This document shows positions 5,942-8,795 of a stretch of DNA of 8,795 bases, one piece after another. The stretch comes from Oxalobacteraceae bacterium. GTDB taxonomy: Bacteria; Pseudomonadota; Gammaproteobacteria; Burkholderiales; Burkholderiaceae_D. A program made the position numbers and the translations under genes. The notes below the pieces were generated by a model. That model was given only the letters and a program-made list of their open reading frames with translations, ran no database searches and was not told the origin of the DNA. Positions within the stretch are counted from its first letter, which is position 1. Every line of letters begins with the position of its first letter. The stretch lies in the NCBI GenBank assembly GCA_003132085.1, contig PKWO01000423.1:1-8795 (forward strand), written 5' to 3'.

Positions 5942-8617
5942 ATGCGTACCGAAACTTCCCAAGCGATATATCGCAAGAATTACTCCGTCCCCAATTTTCA
6001 CGTCGAAACGGTCGAAATGGGTTTCGACCTAGATCCAGCCGCTACACATGTCTCCACGCGTTTGGTGATGCAGCGCAATCCGGCCAGTTCCGGCGCTAGC
6101 CTGGAATTATATGGCGAGGAGTTGGAGTTGCTGCAATTGCGGATGAACGGCAAGTTGCTGACTGAGCGCTCTTATCGCCTGCACCAAGGCGTGCTGAGCA
6201 TTGCCAAGGCGCCGGACAACGTCATCCTGGAGATTGTGACCCTCGTTCACCCGGACAAAAACACGTCGCTGATGGGTTTGTATGTGTCAAACGGCAATTT
6301 TTTCACCCAATGCGAAGCGGAAGGCTTTCGTAAAATCACTTTCTTCCCGGATCGCCCGGATGTTATGGCGAAATATACGGTGATGTTACGTGCCAATAAA
6401 GCCAGGTATCCGGTTTTATTGTCAAATGGCAACTTGATTGAGTCGGGCGATCTGGGTGACGGCCGCCACTATGCGAAATGGGAAGATCCATTCAAAAAGC
6501 CGTCCTATCTGTTTGCGCTGGTGGCCGGCAATCTAGTGTGCCAGGAAGAGCAATTCAGGCTCAAATCGGGGCGTGACGTATTGTTGCAAGTGTGGGTCGA
6601 GGACGGCAATCTGGACAAAACGCAGCACGCGATGGATTCCCTGAAAAACAGCATACGCTGGGATGAAGAGCGTTTTGGCCTGGAACTCGATCTGGATCGC
6701 TTCATGATTGTGGCGGTCGGCGATTTCAATATGGGCGCGATGGAAAATAAGGGCTTGAATATATTCAATACCAAGTTTGTGCTGGCAAATGAACGTATTG
6801 CTACCGATGCCGATTATTCCAACATTGAATCGGTGGTGGGTCACGAGTACTTTCACAATTGGACCGGCAATCGGGTCACTTGCCGCGACTGGTTTCAATT
6901 GTCGTTGAAAGAAGGCCTGACTGTGTTCCGCGATCAAGAATTCTCGGCAGACATGATCGGAACCGACAGTGGGCGCGCAGTCAAGCGCATTGAAGACGTG
7001 CGCGTGCTGCGCCAGGTGCAATTTCCGGAAGACGCCGGACCCATGGCGCATCCGGTGCGTCCTGATTCCTATGTGGAGATCAATAATTTCTATACCGTAA
7101 CGATTTACGAAAAAGGTTCGGAAGTCGTGCGAATGTATCAAACCTTGTTGGGACGCGAAGGTTTTCGCAAAGGCATGGATTTGTATTTCCAACGGCATGA
7201 TGGGCAGGCGGTTGAATGCGACGATTTTCGGGCAGCGATGGTCGATGCAAACCGGCGCGATTTGAGTCAGTTCGAACGTTGGTATAGCCAGGCCGGTACG
7301 CCGCGCATTGCGGCTGAAGCGCAATACGACGTAAGCGAAAGGACCTACACGCTGACCCTCTCGCAATCTTGTCCGGCAACCCCGGGGCAGGCCAAAAAGC
7401 TGCCTTTTCTTATTCCGGTGGCGATCGGCTTGCTGGGAAGCGATGGTCGCGATATGCCTTTGCATCTGGATGGCGCGGAACCTGACGCCGGCCTGGAGTC
7501 GGCGGCGTCGCACACGCATGTTCTGGAGCTGGTCGAGCCGCGGCAAACTTTCCGGTTTGTCGGCGTCGAAGAAAAGCCTGTGCCATCCATTTTGCGCGAT
7601 TTCTCGGCGCCGGTGGTGCTGGAATTCAATTACAGCGACGCCGAACTGGCCTTCCTGATGGCGCACGACAGCGACCCGTTCAATCGCTGGGAGGCCGGGC
7701 AGCGACTAGCGATGCGCCGGCTGCTGGCGCTGGCTCACGCAGTGCAGGAGGGCGGCCACGATATGCTGAAAGTCGATGCGGCGCTTGGCGAGGCGTTCCA
7801 AGCTACCCTGAATGATGCGATGCTTGATCCGGCCTTCCGTGAAGTGATGTTGACGTTGCCGTCGGAAACGATGATCGCCGAACAAATGGAAGTGATCGAT
7901 CCGCAGGCGATCTACACAGCGCGTCAATTTCTGCGCAAAACGCTGGCAAGGGCACTGCGTGCCGATTTGTTGAACGCCTACGATGCGAATCAGACGCCCG
8001 GCGCCTATAGTCCAAGTGCGGGTCCGGCAGCGAAGCGCGCGCTCAAGAACCTGGCGCTATCCTATTTGAATGAACTGGACGACGCCGAAGCGCATGCGCG
8101 TGCCCAGCATCAATACGATCACGCCAACAATATGACGGATCGTCTGGCGGCACTTGCGGCCTTGACCAACAGCCATGCTCCTGGGCGGGAGGCTGCGTTG
8201 AGAGGGTTTTACCGCGATTTCGAGCACGAGGCATTGGTGATCGACAAGTGGTTCATGTTGCAAGGCGGCGCGCCCACCACCGATGTGGCGATGGTGCGCA
8301 GGCTGATGCAGCATCCGGCGTTTACGCTAAAGAATCCGAATCGCGCCCGCAGTTTGCTGTTCAGCTTCTGCAACGGCAACGCTTCCCGATTCCACGCGGT
8401 TGACGGCGGCGGTTATGCATTCTGGGCGGAACAGGTCGTAGCGCTTGACGCGATCAACCCCCAAGTCGCGGCGCGCTTGGCGCGGACGTTGGATCGCTGG
8501 CGCAAGTATGCGCCGGCAGCCCAGAAGAAGATGCATGCCGCATTGACGCAGATCGTTGAGAGCCCAAAACTGTCCAGGGATGTGCTCGAAGTCGTGACGA
8601 AAGCGCTGGCCGGCTGA
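5942..8617 (+). CDS. pepN: Aminopeptidase N (M1 family, alanyl aminopeptidase)
   Basis: Zinc metallo-aminopeptidase that removes N-terminal residues from peptides during cytoplasmic protein turnover. It has 891 residues from the ATG at 5942 (E. coli PepN 870). Domains in order: N-terminal beta domain with TQCEAEGFRKITFFPDRPDV (about 122-141); catalytic domain with the exopeptidase motif GAMEN (265-269) and zinc site HEYFHNW (His301, Glu302, His305) plus Glu324 in LKEGLTVFRDQEFS; NNFYTVTIYEKG with catalytic Tyr389; then a beta domain and the helical C-terminal domain containing HANNMTDRLAALAAL and NPNRARSLLFSF, ending VTKALAG. All catalytic residues are present. A four-residue insertion follows the zinc site relative to E. 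coli. The start is the ATG matching the family; a GTG at 5924 is in frame, but neither has a clear Shine-Dalgarno. It is apparently monocistronic, preceded by the MITE-like element. Confidence 0.97.
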   Translation: MRTETSQAIYRKNYSVPNFHVETVEMGFDLDPAATHVSTRLVMQRNPASSGASLELYGEELELLQLRMNGKLLTERSYRLHQGVLSIAKAPDNVILEIVTLVHPDKNTSLMGLYVSNGNFFTQCEAEGFRKITFFPDRPDVMAKYTVMLRANKARYPVLLSNGNLIESGDLGDGRHYAKWEDPFKKPSYLFALVAGNLVCQEEQFRLKSGRDVLLQVWVEDGNLDKTQHAMDSLKNSIRWDEERFGLELDLDRFMIVAVGDFNMGAMENKGLNIFNTKFVLANERIATDADYSNIESVVGHEYFHNWTGNRVTCRDWFQLSLKEGLTVFRDQEFSADMIGTDSGRAVKRIEDVRVLRQVQFPEDAGPMAHPVRPDSYVEINNFYTVTIYEKGSEVVRMYQTLLGREGFRKGMDLYFQRHDGQAVECDDFRAAMVDANRRDLSQFERWYSQAGTPRIAAEAQYDVSERTYTLTLSQSCPATPGQAKKLPFLIPVAIGLLGSDGRDMPLHLDGAEPDAGLESAASHTHVLELVEPRQTFRFVGVEEKPVPSILRDFSAPVVLEFNYSDAELAFLMAHDSDPFNRWEAGQRLAMRRLLALAHAVQEGGHDMLKVDAALGEAFQATLNDAMLDPAFREVMLTLPSETMIAEQMEVIDPQAIYTARQFLRKTLARALRADLLNAYDANQTPGAYSPSAGPAAKRALKNLALSYLNELDDAEAHARAQHQYDHANNMTDRLAALAALTNSHAPGREAALRGFYRDFEHEALVIDKWFMLQGGAPTTDVAMVRRLMQHPAFTLKNPNRARSLLFSFCNGNASRFHAVDGGGYAFWAEQVVALDAINPQVAARLARTLDRWRKYAPAAQKKMHAALTQIVESPKLSRDVLEVVTKALAG

Positions 8618-8627
8618 TCCGCATTAA

Positions 8628-8650
8628 ACGATGTAAATCATTTAAATCGT
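8628..8650. promoter_or_regulatory. AT-rich palindrome downstream of pepN, possible operator
   Basis: Arms ACGATGTAAAT (8628-8638) and ATTTAAATCGT (8640-8650) around a central C, with a single mismatch. It starts 11 bp after the pepN stop and is centred about 75 bp upstream of the predicted start of the next transcript. A one-base centre and no adjoining U-run argue for a protein-binding dyad more than a terminator. Confidence 0.4.
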
Positions 8651-8679
8651 ATGGTTCAAAATCTTTTTGAGGAAAGTGC

Positions 8680-8709
8680 TTGCCAAGGGTGGGGAGTGCT
8701 TGCTATAGT
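8680..8709 (+). promoter_or_regulatory. Sigma70-type promoter for the next gene or stable RNA
   Basis: TTGCCA (8680-8685), an 18-bp spacer and TATAGT (8704-8709, preceded by TGC as an extended -10), with a predicted start near 8716. An AT-rich stretch lies upstream (8625-8668) and the discriminator TCGGCTCCC is GC-rich, the pattern of strong, stringently controlled promoters such as those of rRNA or tRNA. The product lies beyond the window, so its nature is unknown; fbp, common after pepN in related genomes, is another possibility. Confidence 0.6.
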
Positions 8710-8715
8710 TCGGCT

Positions 8716-8795
8716 CCCGTGACGAGACGAGGCAAGCGCAGAAGGAGATGCGGGCTGAGTTGGGTGATGGGAGGAGGTTGAAGTGGTGGTGTTTT
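8716..8795 (+). other. Purine-rich transcribed leader of an unseen downstream gene
   Basis: After the promoter the last 55 bases contain only two C residues and three GGG runs (8752-8754, 8762-8764, 8769-8771). A GGAGGAGG (8770-8777) precedes GTG codons at 8783, 8786 and 8789, and an open frame also begins with ATG at 8748. None can be confirmed as a gene start before the sequence ends. Confidence 0.35.

Noticed and set aside
6533..7666. 377-codon open frame on the minus strand opposite pepN
   Set aside because: It lies wholly inside the well-conserved pepN catalytic region, has no recognisable domain and reads like a mirror of pepN codon usage.
1..8795. CRISPR array, tRNA, rRNA, phage or defence system
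   Set aside because: No regularly spaced repeats, cloverleaf, rRNA sequence or characteristic protein families were found by reading both strands.

Overview
The window is an ordinary stretch of bacterial chromosome. Protein similarity recognised by eye and gene order (yebC-purD; a DedA-rhodanese fusion; pepN) suggest a betaproteobacterium of the Burkholderiales, perhaps near Oxalobacteraceae. The genus is not determinable from the sequence alone. Coding density is high, and every gene could be assigned to a family.

Layout: positions 1-2553 are read on the minus strand. In order of transcription they are a DedA-family membrane protein fused to a rhodanese domain, the YebC/PmpR regulator, and purD (purine synthesis), which runs off the left edge. 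A divergent 208-bp gap (2554-2761) follows, and everything to its right is on the plus strand. First come four closely spaced genes: ribA (GTP cyclohydrolase II), an SDR-fold protein with a degenerate catalytic site, mgsA (methylglyoxal synthase) and a Qor-type NADPH:quinone reductase. Gaps are 37, 50 and 24 bp, so they are probably one operon, and a 9-bp perfect stem-loop follows the last stop codon. Then comes pepN (aminopeptidase N, M1 family). The last 180 bp hold a palindrome, a good sigma70-type promoter with a GC-rich discriminator, and a purine-rich leader of an unseen downstream gene or stable RNA.

The most unusual item is a compact element of about 156 bp in the qor-pepN gap (5727-5882). 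It has 24-bp terminal inverted repeats (22/24 identical), identical CTAG flanks, and an 8-bp palindrome almost exactly at its centre. It looks like a MITE (miniature inverted-repeat transposable element) inserted right beside the likely pepN promoter. It encodes no transposase.

Functional links: purD and yebC are probably co-transcribed. ribA starts riboflavin synthesis, while mgsA and qor make or handle reactive carbonyl or quinone compounds; any pathway link among them is inference. No CRISPR array, tRNA, rRNA, phage gene or defence system was seen.
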